Assembly: GCA_031771865.1 (NCBI GenBank)
Contig: JASISA010000026.1
Location: forward strand, 372,001-436,000
Direction of reading: 5' to 3'
DNA: 64,000 nucleotides
DNA from: Nothophaeocryptopus gaeumannii
Taxonomy: Eukaryota; Ascomycota; Dothideomycetes; Mycosphaerellales; Mycosphaerellaceae
In this document: in pieces, positions 43,503 through 53,960 of the stretch
Numbering within the stretch: the first letter of the stretch is position 1
How the letters are laid out: every line of letters begins with the position of its first letter
Made by a program: the position numbers and the translations under genes
The notes under the pieces: generated by a model
Seen by the model: only the letters and a program-made list of their open reading frames with translations
The model's database searches: none
What the model was told of the DNA's origin: nothing

Positions 43503-45360
43503 CTCGCTGTTGAGGGGAGTGCTTCGTAAGAAGCTATGGAAACAATTGAGAGCTCTTCAGATGCAGCTCTTGGCTTTGGAAGGGGTGTTCGATGTTCTGG
43601 GGGTAAGTTCTGGTGGATAGTCGAAGTGTTGATGTGTGCGAAGATGATAAGGAGCAGAATATGAAGCAGAAAGCTTTAAGTATGTGCCACTGAGCTCGCG
43701 GCCGCGGTTCACTGTCAATAGCCACATGCTTATGAATGTTGCTCTTTCGCGGGTGGACGAAGCCTAGACTCGACGTTGCAGATTGGCTGAACAGTTCGAT
43801 GCAGACAAAGCATGTGCTGCACACTAGAGGCAATGGCTTCTGATTGTCGGATTTACGAGATTGCAAAACGAATCGCTCCTTCGTTCACCCGCGGGTGAAT
43901 ACACGGTCAGAGGAAGGCAGGGGGCTAAAACGTAATAGAAGGGCTAATGACGACTGGATATACGGATGTACGGCATTGTGGGAAGTTTCATTGGATGTGA
44001 GAGAGCAAAGACGTAGAAATCCTTATAATTGGATTTTGGTGCCTCATGCGGCAGTCAACGAATTGCGGTTTGCTTCCCTCATAGCTGCGGCACCTGGGTT
44101 TGATAATGTTCTTTGAGCATCTGAGAGATTCTCTGTCCATCTGCAATCAATTGTGGAGTAGCATCAAACCTCCGTAATTGCTGTACTTAGAACGTCTTCG
44201 TGGCGTCAGATGAGTATGGACTTTTGGAAAACATCATCGTAGTTCAATACTAGAAAATACTACCAGAAAATACTGGGGGACCTTCCGACTGTCACGATTA
44301 GTCGCTAATCAAGCTTTTGAACGCCCGACGACATATTTGAATGTTCCTAACATGGTCTTGCTAGATTAGAGACAAAGCTAATGCGCAGAAAGCTTACTGT
44401 GTGAAGATTGCCGGATGCGGTAAAAATGGGAAGCGCTAAGACCTGGGTATAGAGGAAGCCGTACGTGGGAAGGAGAAGCTTTTTGTGTCCAATGATCAAG
44501 ACGCTGGAAGGTCTTTTGAGCCGGCAAACAAAGCGGTGAGTGTAACTTTTGCATTTCGAAACGACGTCCCGCAGAAGCTACTAAAGCAACACATTATACA
44601 CAAAACATCATGTCCCGTCTAAGAGCAGGTCAAGCATTGCAATTTAGGAACATGGAAAAAACGAGACGACGAAATGCAGCTTACTCACGAGAGCTGCTAT
44701 GGGAGGGCGCTCAATGTGCTCGTGCACTACGCAGCCATGGCAGACCATCACGTGAAGCTAGTGAACGACGCTCTTGTGCGGCCACCGCGGAGTGACTGTC
44801 GACGTCTGAAATGAGAATGATACATTTGATCAACTTGCTGTACTTCAAGGTCGTATTTACAACCCACCATCACCTCAATTTAAGTCCAATGTTCGTGAGT
44901 CTTTCGCAGTCATTGCACCCCTCACGTAACCAACAGCACGCTCCCCTGCAACCGTCACGAGAAGAGGCATCTAGATGAGGTTGAATGAAGAGAACAGTTG
45001 AGGTGGCTTCCAAGATGGCTAGTTGAATGAACGACTAAGAAGAAAGTTAATTGCGCTCAGTGGGCAGCGAGGTTGGAGTAAATTCCCTAATTTCTGCCAG
45101 ACTGAGCAGAATCAAGTGCATATGACAAGTCTGGGGCACGATGAATGTCTCTCTTCTACAAGCCAACGTGCGGTACACATAGTATCCGGCTGAAGAAGCC
45201 ATAGTAATGAGCTCCGAAAGAGTAGTATGAATGGTATAGCTTCACCAACGAGCCGGTCAATACTTTGCGAACGCCATTTACTCTTAGTCCTCTGGTACGA
45301 GTTGTCCTACTCCTCTCTTTCAGGCTTCGAAGGTTCTCTGAGAGCTTTCTCGGATGTTCC
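43503..45360. other. Long gene-poor stretch
   Basis: 1.86 kb with only short frames. Parts between 44100 and 45200 are AT-richer. No transposon ends, RNA genes or conserved motifs were seen. Confidence 0.35.
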
Positions 45361-46059
45361 CTATGTCGCGCAATCGGTCTGCTTGGTGCTTTGCATGATA
45401 CTCCCTCTCATAGTCATGCACCAGACGCTCTGGCGACCTGGAGGGCAGTGCACCAATGGCGTTGTACAGACCATTTGCGTAGAAGTGAGATTGTTCTTGA
45501 CAGCTTCATCGTCGTCGGCTCCAGCATAGACGGGCGCCAGTCTTGCCTCGTCGGGTTCTGCGCTAAGTCCGGCTCGAGCATCTTCGAAAGATTTATAGAA
45601 GCCGTGATAGGCAGAATCTGAATCTCTTTGGTCTGCGTTAGCAAGCGACTCAGGAGTCTGAGCAGGAATAGGCGCATTGCGTTGCGTTGGCTCGGCAGGC
45701 TGTGTCTGCGTTGATTGATTGGCGTATGGGTGTCTGTATTGCCTGAGTTCGCCAAACAGGGGCCTAGAAGCAGTAGAATCCTCCCGTTCCTTGCCGTACC
45801 CAGCGTCACCTAGCTTCCTAAGAGTTTCGCAAGCAGGCTTGTGATATTTGCCAACCTTAGCAAAGCAGAGGACACAGTCAATGCTTGTGACAATTCCGGC
45901 ATCTGGTGCATGGTAAGTGCTTCTACGCTGGCCGTTGCTCTCAGTAATGAAGCCCATAGTTCGACAAACTTGGCTTGCCGGACTAGTTGAAAGGGGGTTG
46001 AAGGTGTCAGCAAAAGCGCAGATCTCTGCGTCGGAGACGACGAAGGGCTCTTGAGACAT
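45361..46059 (-). CDS. Unknown protein with a small Cys cluster
   Basis: An intact 232-residue ORF from ATG 46059 (MSQEPFVVSDAEICAF). The N-terminal 85 residues are compact, with CVLCFAKVGKYHKPAC, a possible zinc-binding CxxC...HxxxC arrangement. The rest is Gln/Pro/Ser-rich and probably disordered. No signal peptide or membrane helix, so it is probably nuclear or cytosolic. I do not recognise it. The last 30 residues may be altered if an intron near the 3' end is used. Confidence 0.5.
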   Translation of the reverse strand: MSQEPFVVSDAEICAFADTFNPLSTSPASQVCRTMGFITESNGQRRSTYHAPDAGIVTSIDCVLCFAKVGKYHKPACETLRKLGDAGYGKEREDSTASRPLFGELRQYRHPYANQSTQTQPAEPTQRNAPIPAQTPESLANADQRDSDSAYHGFYKSFEDARAGLSAEPDEARLAPVYAGADDDEAVKNNLTSTQMVCTTPLVHCPPGRQSVWCMTMRGSIMQSTKQTDCAT

Positions 46060-46514
46060 CCTAAGAGCGATTCGTTCGCTAAGACCCTGTTTACCTTTTC
46101 CGTCAGCTTCTTAGAAGCCTGTTCGTGTTCTTTAGATTATGATCTGAAAGAAAGGTTACCGAGCCTCGAGCGTGAGGGAGACTTAAGTACGCTTTATTGG
46201 GAGCTTTGACCCTCTCAGTGCTCCGCGAACGCGACGTTTCGATTTGAATGAAATTGTCCAATAGACTGGGTCTCGGAGGGACAATGTGTAAGACATTGCA
46301 CGAGGGTTTGATTGACGAAGATCGTAGCATACCCCGACCAGGGCCGTTGTTTCCCGCAGAGTACGTCAATTGTTTTGGAAAGCACGAGTGTCTTAGCCAC
46401 TCTCTATCCAAAGAAGCCTTTTCGTAAGGCCCAGGTCATTATGACTGGGTTCAAGAACGATTGCCTTCCGCTTTTCCAACCCTCCCCTTCATCACATCCC
46501 ATACCCTATCTGTA
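46060..46514. other. Intergenic region
   Basis: Between two minus-strand genes; no gene could be supported. Confidence 0.35.
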
Positions 46515-47486
46515 TCACTCCTCTTCCTGCTTCGCAGCCCAAATCCCCGACTGATCCGGAATCTCCAACAGAATCCCTTTCAGATCCTTATCCTCTTCAA
46601 TCACGGCCCCAAGCGCCCTCGCCAGAGCCTCCTTCTGCTCCTCATTTAAAGGCGGCCTCTCACCCGTCTTGACCAGCTTCTTGTAGCACATAGTGCACAG
46701 CACACCGTCATTCTTCTTGGGGTTCACCGGCTTCTGCTTGCCGCAGTCGGCGCACGTCATCCGTGCAGCTCTCCAGGTCTTCCTCTTCTGGCCGGTTGCT
46801 CCAGCTTTCCCGATTCGAGGCTTTGTGAGCTTCAGTGATGTCTTGCTTGGATGTTTGAAGAGCAGTACGGATGAGTCTTGATCGGAGTCGTCCTCGTCGT
46901 AGTTTGGTTCGGTTTTGGGGAGTCTCGCTCTGGCGCTTTCGACTTCTTGCTCCATGATCATCTTGGCTCTTGGCGAGAGGTAGTGAAAGCCTTTGAGATC
47001 GAAGGTGATGCCTGGGCGGCTCTGGTACATTGATCGGTGTTGATGGACTGGCGCCGTTCGAGGAGGCTGCAAAGTTTGTGGGTGCTGCTTTTGGACGAAG
47101 GAGAGGCTAGGAGGTATCTGAGGAGTTGCCATCGCGCTATCGCGGCGAAGTCGGTCCGGAGCAGACTGAGGCGTTTTTGGAACTGGAGGAGCTGGCGGAA
47201 GGCTGCTCCAGTCTACGCTGTTCTGCCATCCATTCCTCAATCCAAGAAGGTCGGTCTCCAGCACCTCGTGTTGTTGCGCTCCCGGAAGCGACATAAGATG
47301 CAATAGGAAGTCATTTGTCGCACCGGACTGAGCGGGTATGTCATGGAGTAATCTCACGCAGTCCGCGCAAAGGGTCTCGTCGGTGCCAGAGTAGTCATTG
47401 CGGCAGACGATGCAACGGCCGTGGAAGACGGTGGCGGGCGCCATTGTTAGGTGATGAGAGGCTGTATGTGCCATGTTGCAGCCCAT
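46515..47486 (-). CDS. Unknown protein with two zinc-ribbon-like CxxC pairs
   Basis: An intact 323-residue ORF. The first ATG is at 47486; MAPATVFHGRC at residue 15 is an alternative start. The N-terminal motif is CIVCRNDYSGTDETLCADC and the C-terminal motif is CADCGKQKPVNP...LCTMC; both are CxxC-x(13-16)-CxxC zinc ribbons. Between them lies a Pro/Gln-rich linker and a basic patch (GATGQKRKTWRAAR), followed by a helical segment with EEQKEALARALGAVIEED. Such a layout suggests a small nuclear scaffold or regulator, but this is inference. It lies between other minus-strand orphan genes and may be spaced too far from them for co-transcription. Confidence 0.6.
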   Translation of the reverse strand: MGCNMAHTASHHLTMAPATVFHGRCIVCRNDYSGTDETLCADCVRLLHDIPAQSGATNDFLLHLMSLPGAQQHEVLETDLLGLRNGWQNSVDWSSLPPAPPVPKTPQSAPDRLRRDSAMATPQIPPSLSFVQKQHPQTLQPPRTAPVHQHRSMYQSRPGITFDLKGFHYLSPRAKMIMEQEVESARARLPKTEPNYDEDDSDQDSSVLLFKHPSKTSLKLTKPRIGKAGATGQKRKTWRAARMTCADCGKQKPVNPKKNDGVLCTMCYKKLVKTGERPPLNEEQKEALARALGAVIEEDKDLKGILLEIPDQSGIWAAKQEEE

Positions 47487-47867
47487 ATCTTCAAGGTGGT
47501 ATCTCTAAGGGAAGTGAAGTCGTGTCGTGTCGCCATGGGCGACGCTAGAACGCGCTAGGACCTGGGAGCTGCACGAACGCTGCGCTAGGCGGCGCACGGC
47601 CGCTCCATATTGAGATGAAGTGAAGTTTTGCAAACTAAAACGAAGATTGGACTACGGTGTCGACGGCTGCAACAGTCCTGGCTGTCGCAGAAAGGGAGTC
47701 TAAACAGTGAATGGGAGTCTTGGCGCGCCAAGAACCTCATGTGAAAGTCAAAGCGCTGATTGAAAAACTACAGAAAGAGAAGACGCAATCTATTCAAAAG
47801 CGTCTGCTGTACTCATGATAGCAACCCACGCCGGCTTCTGCGTCTGTTCATCCCGTGCTGTAGGCGA

Positions 47868-49115
47868 TCAAGAGTCAAGCTCAATGACTTCGGTCGTCTT
47901 GCGTTCTGGTGTCGTAGGCTCGGCCGGAGCGTCAAGACGAGCACGAGCTTGAGCCTGAGATGTGCGAGCAGTGTCAACGGCAAATCGCCGATGCGCCCTG
48001 GCTTCATACTCTCTGTGACGCATCTGCTGAGCCTGCAGTGCCCTCATTTGCTCAGGAGTGGCCGGCCGAACCTCGTAGTAAGCGCTCGCAGGTTGCACAG
48101 GCGGCTGCATCACAGACCCTCCTCCAGTGCTCGTTGGTGGCGTCGATGCGGCATTCCCACGTCCTCCTCCTCCGGCCGCCTTCTTCGCCGATGGTGGGGT
48201 TGGGCTCGAGCTGGCTCCATTCCCTTCGGCAGCCCTAGCCTTCTCCTCCAATCTCTCCTTATCCCTTTTCTTCCTGTCGTTATTCGTCTTGAAATGATCC
48301 TTGCTCTTTACGATCGCATCGGGTGCGAAGACGAACGCACCAGCCGCATCCTTGCCACTCAAACAGTCCTCTGCTATCTTCTTGTGCTCGCGGAGAGCCC
48401 GCTCGATGACTACTAGACGCTCCGTGGCCTTCATCGACAGGTCGTGGGCCTTTGGCGAAGACGATGCGCCCTTCAGCTCAGTCAGCTTGTAGCGGCTGCC
48501 GTATGAGTGCAAGTCGATGACTTCGGTGACAAGAAGTGATGCGACATTGTAGACGGTGACGGTGGGATCGTCGAGTTTCAGGAGGCGTTTGCGGAAGTTT
48601 GCGAGCTGATTTATTTTACCGTCGTTGGCTGAGTCGGTTGGGATAGAGAGGATTGCGTCGTAGAGACGGTTGACGTAGTAGCCTTGGTTATCCCATACTT
48701 TCTTGACGTCGTCGTTGTTGACTAAGAGTTCAGTGGTTTGACGGTAGAGGTCCATAGCACCGTCGCCGGCGCGGACAAAGAGGTGAGGATTTGGGCCGAG
48801 CTCTGCGACGGGGCGAGGATGTGAGGGCTTCGGCGCACTTGAGGTAGAGCCCTTGCCCTTCTTAGTGCTGCTTGAGGGCGTTGTCTGCTTATCCCCCGCG
48901 TACGCAGCATCAGACAGTGCTGGGTTCTGGCTCAACTCGTCAAGAGGCAGTGGACCATATGGTCCTTCGTCTTCGCCGTAATCGTTGAGTTGCTGAGACA
49001 AGGCGATGTAAGGATCTGCTCCTTCATCGCCCGCCATCGAGGTCATTGACTGTGCAGTCAGCGCGTAAGTGGTGCTGATGTCGGCGCACACTGTCAGGGC
49101 TCCGTCCAATTGCAT
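47868..49115 (-). CDS. Unknown low-complexity protein with a central helical domain
   Basis: An intact ORF of 415 residues from ATG 49115; MAGDEGADPYIALSQ (49037) is an equally good start. A disordered acidic N-terminus leads to a folded middle (about residues 110-230: LYRQTTELLVNNDDVKKVW, NRLYDAILSIPTDS, KINQLANFRKRLLKL). Next is a basic coiled-coil stretch (NNDRKKRDKERLEEKARAAE), then Gly/Pro-rich linkers and a last helix with QQMRHREYEARAHRR. The tail ends EVIELDS, which resembles a SUMO-interaction motif. Probably nuclear. I do not know the family. Confidence 0.55.
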   Translation of the reverse strand: MQLDGALTVCADISTTYALTAQSMTSMAGDEGADPYIALSQQLNDYGEDEGPYGPLPLDELSQNPALSDAAYAGDKQTTPSSSTKKGKGSTSSAPKPSHPRPVAELGPNPHLFVRAGDGAMDLYRQTTELLVNNDDVKKVWDNQGYYVNRLYDAILSIPTDSANDGKINQLANFRKRLLKLDDPTVTVYNVASLLVTEVIDLHSYGSRYKLTELKGASSSPKAHDLSMKATERLVVIERALREHKKIAEDCLSGKDAAGAFVFAPDAIVKSKDHFKTNNDRKKRDKERLEEKARAAEGNGASSSPTPPSAKKAAGGGGRGNAASTPPTSTGGGSVMQPPVQPASAYYEVRPATPEQMRALQAQQMRHREYEARAHRRFAVDTARTSQAQARARLDAPAEPTTPERKTTEVIELDS

Positions 49116-50237
49116 ACACAACACCTGAATTAATTCGAAATCCTTACCAGCATCTGCTTGATTGTGCTATGGAGGGGTAAGAGCAATTGCGTGCGTGCGT
49201 GATGTTGCGGTAACCTTCGCAGTCATGTTAGAAGTTGTTGTTCTGATTGCTGTCACGCATGAAGTTTCGAGACACTTGTAGATGGCTCTGCACTGGCATG
49301 TGATCAGCTTGCTTCTGAGTCTGAGCTACCACCTGGTATGTGACGGTGTCGTCGTAGGACGAGCAATTCAGGGTGTACGAAGTGAATGTCCGATTCAAGC
49401 TTCAAGCTCGTCCCGATCCGGCGGGCGATTCACTGGGAGGTCTGAGTGACTGCTGAGCATGTGAGCACGGCCCGTAGCGGTCCGAGGCGGGCCGACCCTA
49501 GAAAAGCATGAGTGACTTACGCTGTGCACAGTGAATAGATCATAAATGCACGTGGCACATGCAGTGAATGAGCTGATACCTGCGTTACATCTGCGCTTCT
49601 TTTGCGTAGCAGATGTACTTGGCTTCGAACCTAACATCTGACGCTCTTCGCTGAAGAGTGTGAGAGAGTGGTCAGTCAAATCTTGTTTTGTTGCATATGA
49701 TGTTAGCTTGTCGGGAAAATGGCTCCTCCAGGGTCTCATCATAACCGGACGATACCAAAAAAAGAACTCAAAGCGCCCACTTCCCTTCTATGCTACAACT
49801 GAATCTAATGTTTCGCGTCCGAGGAAGCTAGCTTTAGGTAAGAGCCCTCGTGCTCGGTCTGTCCCTTCCCATACGCAACCCTCGAAGCATGAAAAGCATT
49901 CCGAGATCATCCATCAGCATCTCAATGGTATCTTAAACGTAGCTTAAGCTTGCTGATATCCATACTGATTCCACTGCGCCTGCTTCTCGAATTGAAAGCT
50001 TTAATTACCCTGATCGAAGACTGAGCGGAGCTCGCGCCTGATCCCAGAGGGAGCCATATCCCCTTCCCCATCGCTCAATACCCAAACCCCGCGCGCACAG
50101 AGTCGATAGTACGCTCGTTCCCGCGTCGCACTGTCGTGTCCTGAGCATCCACTGCTGGAGCCAAGCCCGTCCCCACTGTGTCTGCGCTGGTCCATTTGGG
50201 TTCTTGTTGGTGTTGTTCGGCTCCAGCATCTGGCTTC
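49116..50237. other. Gene-poor stretch
   Basis: Possible promoter of the 47868-49115 gene on the left side. Minus-strand frames at 50005-50361 continue near the next gene but in another frame. No independent gene could be supported. Confidence 0.3.
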
Positions 50238-50876
50238 TCAGCTTCTTGAAAGGAGATTGGCGCTTTGGGATATGATGTTGAAAGCCTTCATTCGAGACGT
50301 GCCACCCATTACTTTGCTCCGCGACATGTAGAGTAGAGCATACTTCGCCTGGTAGTCCCATTTGAAGCTGGGTGCCTTTCCAGGCCCCGAGGTCGTTGCA
50401 AGCACGGCGATGTGAGGAGCCGCTGCAGTACTGGCAGTTGCCGTGGCCACGGGGGTCGGAATGTTCGGCGCGATCGTCGAGGGTGCGATAGCAGTGCTGA
50501 GAGCTGGTCCTAGTGGTGGTGGTGCTGAGCCATGAGCTTGGGCACCAGCTGCTGCGCCGTCGTCTCTTTCCTCATCTTCTCCAGCGTCCAGTACCGTCTC
50601 GTCCTCGCCGTTGTTCATTTCCATATCCGTCCCTTCATCTCTGTAATCAATCCTCGCTGCCTCTCCATCGTTGCCATACTCCTCATTTCCCACACCGAGG
50701 TTCTCCTCGTCGTTCTCCTAAGAGCCGGCATTGCCTTCGCCATTGAGAGCAATGGTGCTTTCTCCATTTGGGAGATCCACAGCGGCCTGCAGTCCATTGC
50801 AGGACCCATCAACCTCCATGTGATCTGGCATCTCATCGACGTGGGTACCAATCATGTCGTGTGGAGTCCGTGCCAT
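50238..50876 (-). pseudogene. Unknown acidic protein gene with an in-frame TAG
   Basis: ATG 50876 opens a frame (MARTPHDMIGTHVDEMPDHM) that reaches TAG at 50720-50718 after 52 residues. The same frame continues coding-like on the other side (ENDEENLGVGNEEYGNDGE). It then runs through an acidic/alanine-rich part and a basic-aromatic segment FKWDYQAKYALLYMSRSK, ending at 50238. CAG (Gln) to TAG is one C-to-T change, the RIP type. TTAG could alternatively be a splice acceptor, but no fitting donor is near. The WD..AKYALL segment looks like the start of a Myb/SANT-type helix; the gene next door (51441) also has a W-containing segment in its last third. Function unknown. Confidence 0.5.
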
Positions 50877-51440
50877 TCTTACGCAGAGGCACTTCAATAC
50901 AATAGTCCTATAGAAGTTGTTTCGTTGTGCATTCTTGTACGTTTAGTTGCACCAAGAACGTACGGATGAAGACTCAGCCACGCATTCTCTGTTCACTTCC
51001 CATCTAGCAGAACTCATGCTGACTCTGGGTCATCATTCTCGGTCTGTTCCTTCGGCTCCATAGAGCAGCTCCTAATATGATGTCCCCTTCGCGGCAAGTC
51101 AAACGTCCAACTCATTCCACAGCGTCCCCACAAAATTCATGTCTTCGCCGATCCGTCGCTTTCTCCTCTGCTGACTATCGACAGTCGACACATCTCATCA
51201 TTCAATGTGCTCCCAGTGAGGTCATCGAGGCCCGGACTCGGTTGGTCATCATCTGACGACGGTTGGTTTCTTGCTGAGTCTGAGGCGCAGACCTGATGAC
51301 GTTCCAGTTGTTAAAGGAGCAGTACTGAGCGCACGTGCACACGCTAGTGCAGGAGATCAAAAAGGGTCTCTAGGCGCAGGTTGTACTTAGACTTCTACAA
51401 CACACTTACTCTTTCTTGCTGCCACTGCGTTCGACATATT
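50877..51440. other. Intergenic region
   Basis: Promoter of the 50876 gene on the left side and 3' flank of the 51441 gene on the right. No other gene could be supported. Confidence 0.35.
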
Positions 51441-52358
51441 TCAACACCAGTCATCCAAGAAGATGGCTTTTGGGTTCTTGTGACCCTCTTGCTGGAGTTG
51501 GATGAAGAGCGCTCCTGGGTCGGGCGGAGCGTGAATGCCTCGTGCATTCAGCTCTGGCTGAAATGAGTCGTAGAATACGGCAGAGAGTGTAAGATTCTTC
51601 GGTCCGAAGTCTGTCAGGAGCTGGACCAAGATGTGTAGACCAGTCTTGAAGAAGAGATCGTTGTCTCTCCACTTGATCTGGGGTCGACCCAACTTCTTGC
51701 CAATCTTGCGGTTGATCTTCTTTGCAGGAGCATTGCTTGCGACATTGGAAACGGCTGCTGGGTTGTTGCTTGGCTCTGCAGCGGCTGGTTCTGTGGCGTC
51801 CTCCCCATAGATATCGGCATTGATGGCAGCGATAAGGCCTTCTTCATCCTCGCTCACCCCCAATCCCACTTCTCCCTGGAGACCGTCACCGCCGTTAGGG
51901 CCTCCAATCTCATCACCAAGGTGCTGCGAGCCGTCGCCATTGCCGACAGTCATGCTCTGGGTGCTCTCCATGGCTCGGAGGCTACTCAAACTTTTCTCTT
52001 GTTTATATGTGAGATCCAAAGTGTCGATGAACGGGGTATCCGTGCTCAAGAAATTCAGGTCGCCTGTGAAAGTGTCGCCTGTTGGTGCCATTGTTGGTGG
52101 TGGGACCGGGAAGGAGGTTGGGTTGGCGCTTCCTTCAGCGCCGAAGTCTGCTGCACCGTCACCATTTGAGAGGTTGCTGCTGCTGATGAAGTATGGTGTT
52201 GCAGTACGAAATTGCGGAAAGATGTCGCCCTCCATTGCGTCAAGGGGTGGGTACAGGCTAGGATCCATATTGCGGACAGGAGACCGGCGTGATGGAGAGG
52301 GATCGTAACGGGCTGTGCGGAGCTGAATTGGAGATTTAGTGGTGGGTGTGGAGTTCAT
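51441..52358 (-). CDS. Unknown protein with AT-hook-like basic patch and C-terminal domain
   Basis: An intact 305-residue ORF from ATG 52358 (MNSTPTTKSPIQLRTAR). The first 210 residues are disordered, rich in Ser, Gly and acidic residues. A basic KKINRKIGKKLGRPQIKWR segment (GRP core, AT-hook-like) then leads into a compact C-terminal domain: DNDLFFKTGLHILVQLLTDF, LSAVFYDSFQPELNARG, and ALFIQLQQEGHKNPKAIFLD. The domain's aromatic-helical start after a Trp suggests a Myb/MADF-like DNA-binding fold, but I cannot verify this. Probably nuclear. The best-preserved of the small genes in the 50-54 kb group. Confidence 0.55.
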   Translation of the reverse strand: MNSTPTTKSPIQLRTARYDPSPSRRSPVRNMDPSLYPPLDAMEGDIFPQFRTATPYFISSSNLSNGDGAADFGAEGSANPTSFPVPPPTMAPTGDTFTGDLNFLSTDTPFIDTLDLTYKQEKSLSSLRAMESTQSMTVGNGDGSQHLGDEIGGPNGGDGLQGEVGLGVSEDEEGLIAAINADIYGEDATEPAAAEPSNNPAAVSNVASNAPAKKINRKIGKKLGRPQIKWRDNDLFFKTGLHILVQLLTDFGPKNLTLSAVFYDSFQPELNARGIHAPPDPGALFIQLQQEGHKNPKAIFLDDWC

Positions 52359-53199
52359 TGCACGTTGGTGGGAGCAGCTCGTCTGTCTGAAAAGACGTTA
52401 GATCTTGTTGCAACAGATTAAGAATATCCGAACGTACAGGGTAGACGAAGTATCGCAGAGTGCCGTTGCTGGCTAGGTGTCACGTCGAAGGTCTTCCGTA
52501 TATGTGTCAGGAAGAGACGCGATAAGCGTGAGTCAGGAGCGGTGAGATACACGTAGCGTATCGCGCTGACGCATTTTGGGCTAGCGGCCCAAACGCACGG
52601 GCGTCACTTTCACATGCCATCCTCGGGCTTCAGCTGGCCAACATGAGACGTCGAGTATAAGAAAGGAGACAAAAGTCTGTACAGTAGCAGTTTGACATTC
52701 CTGCCATGACTTGAGGGCTATCGATCATCATGTCCTTAGCTACTTTCTTGCAGTAGTTGTCGGCAGACGGCGTCAAGAGTACCAACTGCGAGTCCACAGT
52801 CGATGCTACGGTAAGTGTATCGATGGCTGAGAGTGTTGCGTTGAAGCTTCGACTATCAGATGTGATAATGAACAACCAGTGAGCTTACTCTTCGCTCGAT
52901 CAGTCGATCTCGCCTCGATATATAGCATTGAAGAGAGATGGAGCAAGGGTTGCCAGTGTTGTATGTCATGCTCACTTAATTGACATTTGTTGTGTGACTG
53001 CTCGCTCATCGATAAGTCTCTCTACAGCGAATACGCCCGTGAAACCTAGTCTGAGAACCAAAACACGCTCCAGGATACTGGTGTAGCTGTTGTTTGCCAC
53101 ACGGAGAGACTTCGTTATGTGCACTCATTTTATTCCTCCGCCTCCTCGCCTATGATCTTTGAACTCCCACCTTGTTCATTGAATCTCGAACTCTGGTTC
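52359..53199. other. Gene-poor stretch
   Basis: A minus-strand 81-residue frame at 52630 has no family features. Nothing else is supported. Confidence 0.3.
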
Positions 53200-53846
53200 T
53201 CATCGCTTCGCGTCGATCGATTCCCTGCTGCGTCGAGGCACGGCCCTAATCTGCTTCAATTGGTCTAGATACTTCTGACTGACACCCTTCTTGGTCTCTT
53301 GCTGGAGTTCACACGCACATGACCCAGACGTGATAGGGAGACTCACGCAGCAAGCCGTCAGCTCCTGCGCAAATGCGGAGGAGGAGACAGCAGTGAGATC
53401 AGGCATATCTTTACCGTCGTGGTCTCCATTGAGCTCCTCGTCGGTGATCCAAGAGCGATCAGCAGGAACATGTCGCTACCTCGCCAGTCGGCGGAGCCGC
53501 TCTTCGCCCGCACGATCGATGGTCTGGAGGTAGTAGACTTCGCTCTCTTCGACTGTGGCGCATCGTATTCGTCTTCATTACGATTGTCAGATCCATCCAC
53601 GTCAGCCATGTTGCTGACGTTCCCAGCTTCAGCGCCCATCAGAGGTCTGTCACCGTTCGGCTCTCCCAGTGGCTCCTCAGTCTCTACGCTTTGAGGCGAG
53701 TCAACGCGCTCCGCGGAGTCTTGACTTGCGAGCTGTGCTTGTTGGCGTGTTCGCTTCGTGATTGCGCGCGGACTTGGAGCCGACGATGCTGGTCCTGCCA
53801 AAAGGGCTACAGGCAGGCCGTTGGTCGAAGTTGTGACAGCAATGGC
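53200..53846 (-). CDS. Unknown small nuclear-type protein, start exon not found
   Basis: The frame is open from 53849 with no ATG; a GCAG acceptor would start an exon at 53846, so a first exon is missing or lost. Exon 53846-53415 carries basic and acidic low-complexity sequence and SIVRAKSGSADWRGSDMFLL. A 50-base intron (GTAAAG...TTTGCGCAG, 53414-53365) joins it in phase to an exon from 53364 that ends at 53200 with KYLDQLKQIRAVPRRSRE. A further 45-base stretch (GTGAGT...CCAG, 53346-53302) could be spliced or retained without changing frame. The Trp-led segment recalls the genes at 50238 and 51441. Function unknown. Confidence 0.4.
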
Positions 53847-53960
53847 CTGCTACTTCTCATTGAGCGGCTTCCGAGAGCTCTTGTGCGCCAGAGGAAGGAA
53901 GCTGAACGTGTGCGGCGGCGGCAGGTCTCCCAGCTCGCAGCCGGGATCACCGACAGCTGC

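Noticed and set aside
44610..44795. Small Arg-rich plus-strand ORF
   Set aside because: It is short and isolated, with no signal peptide, domain or splice context; indistinguishable from chance.
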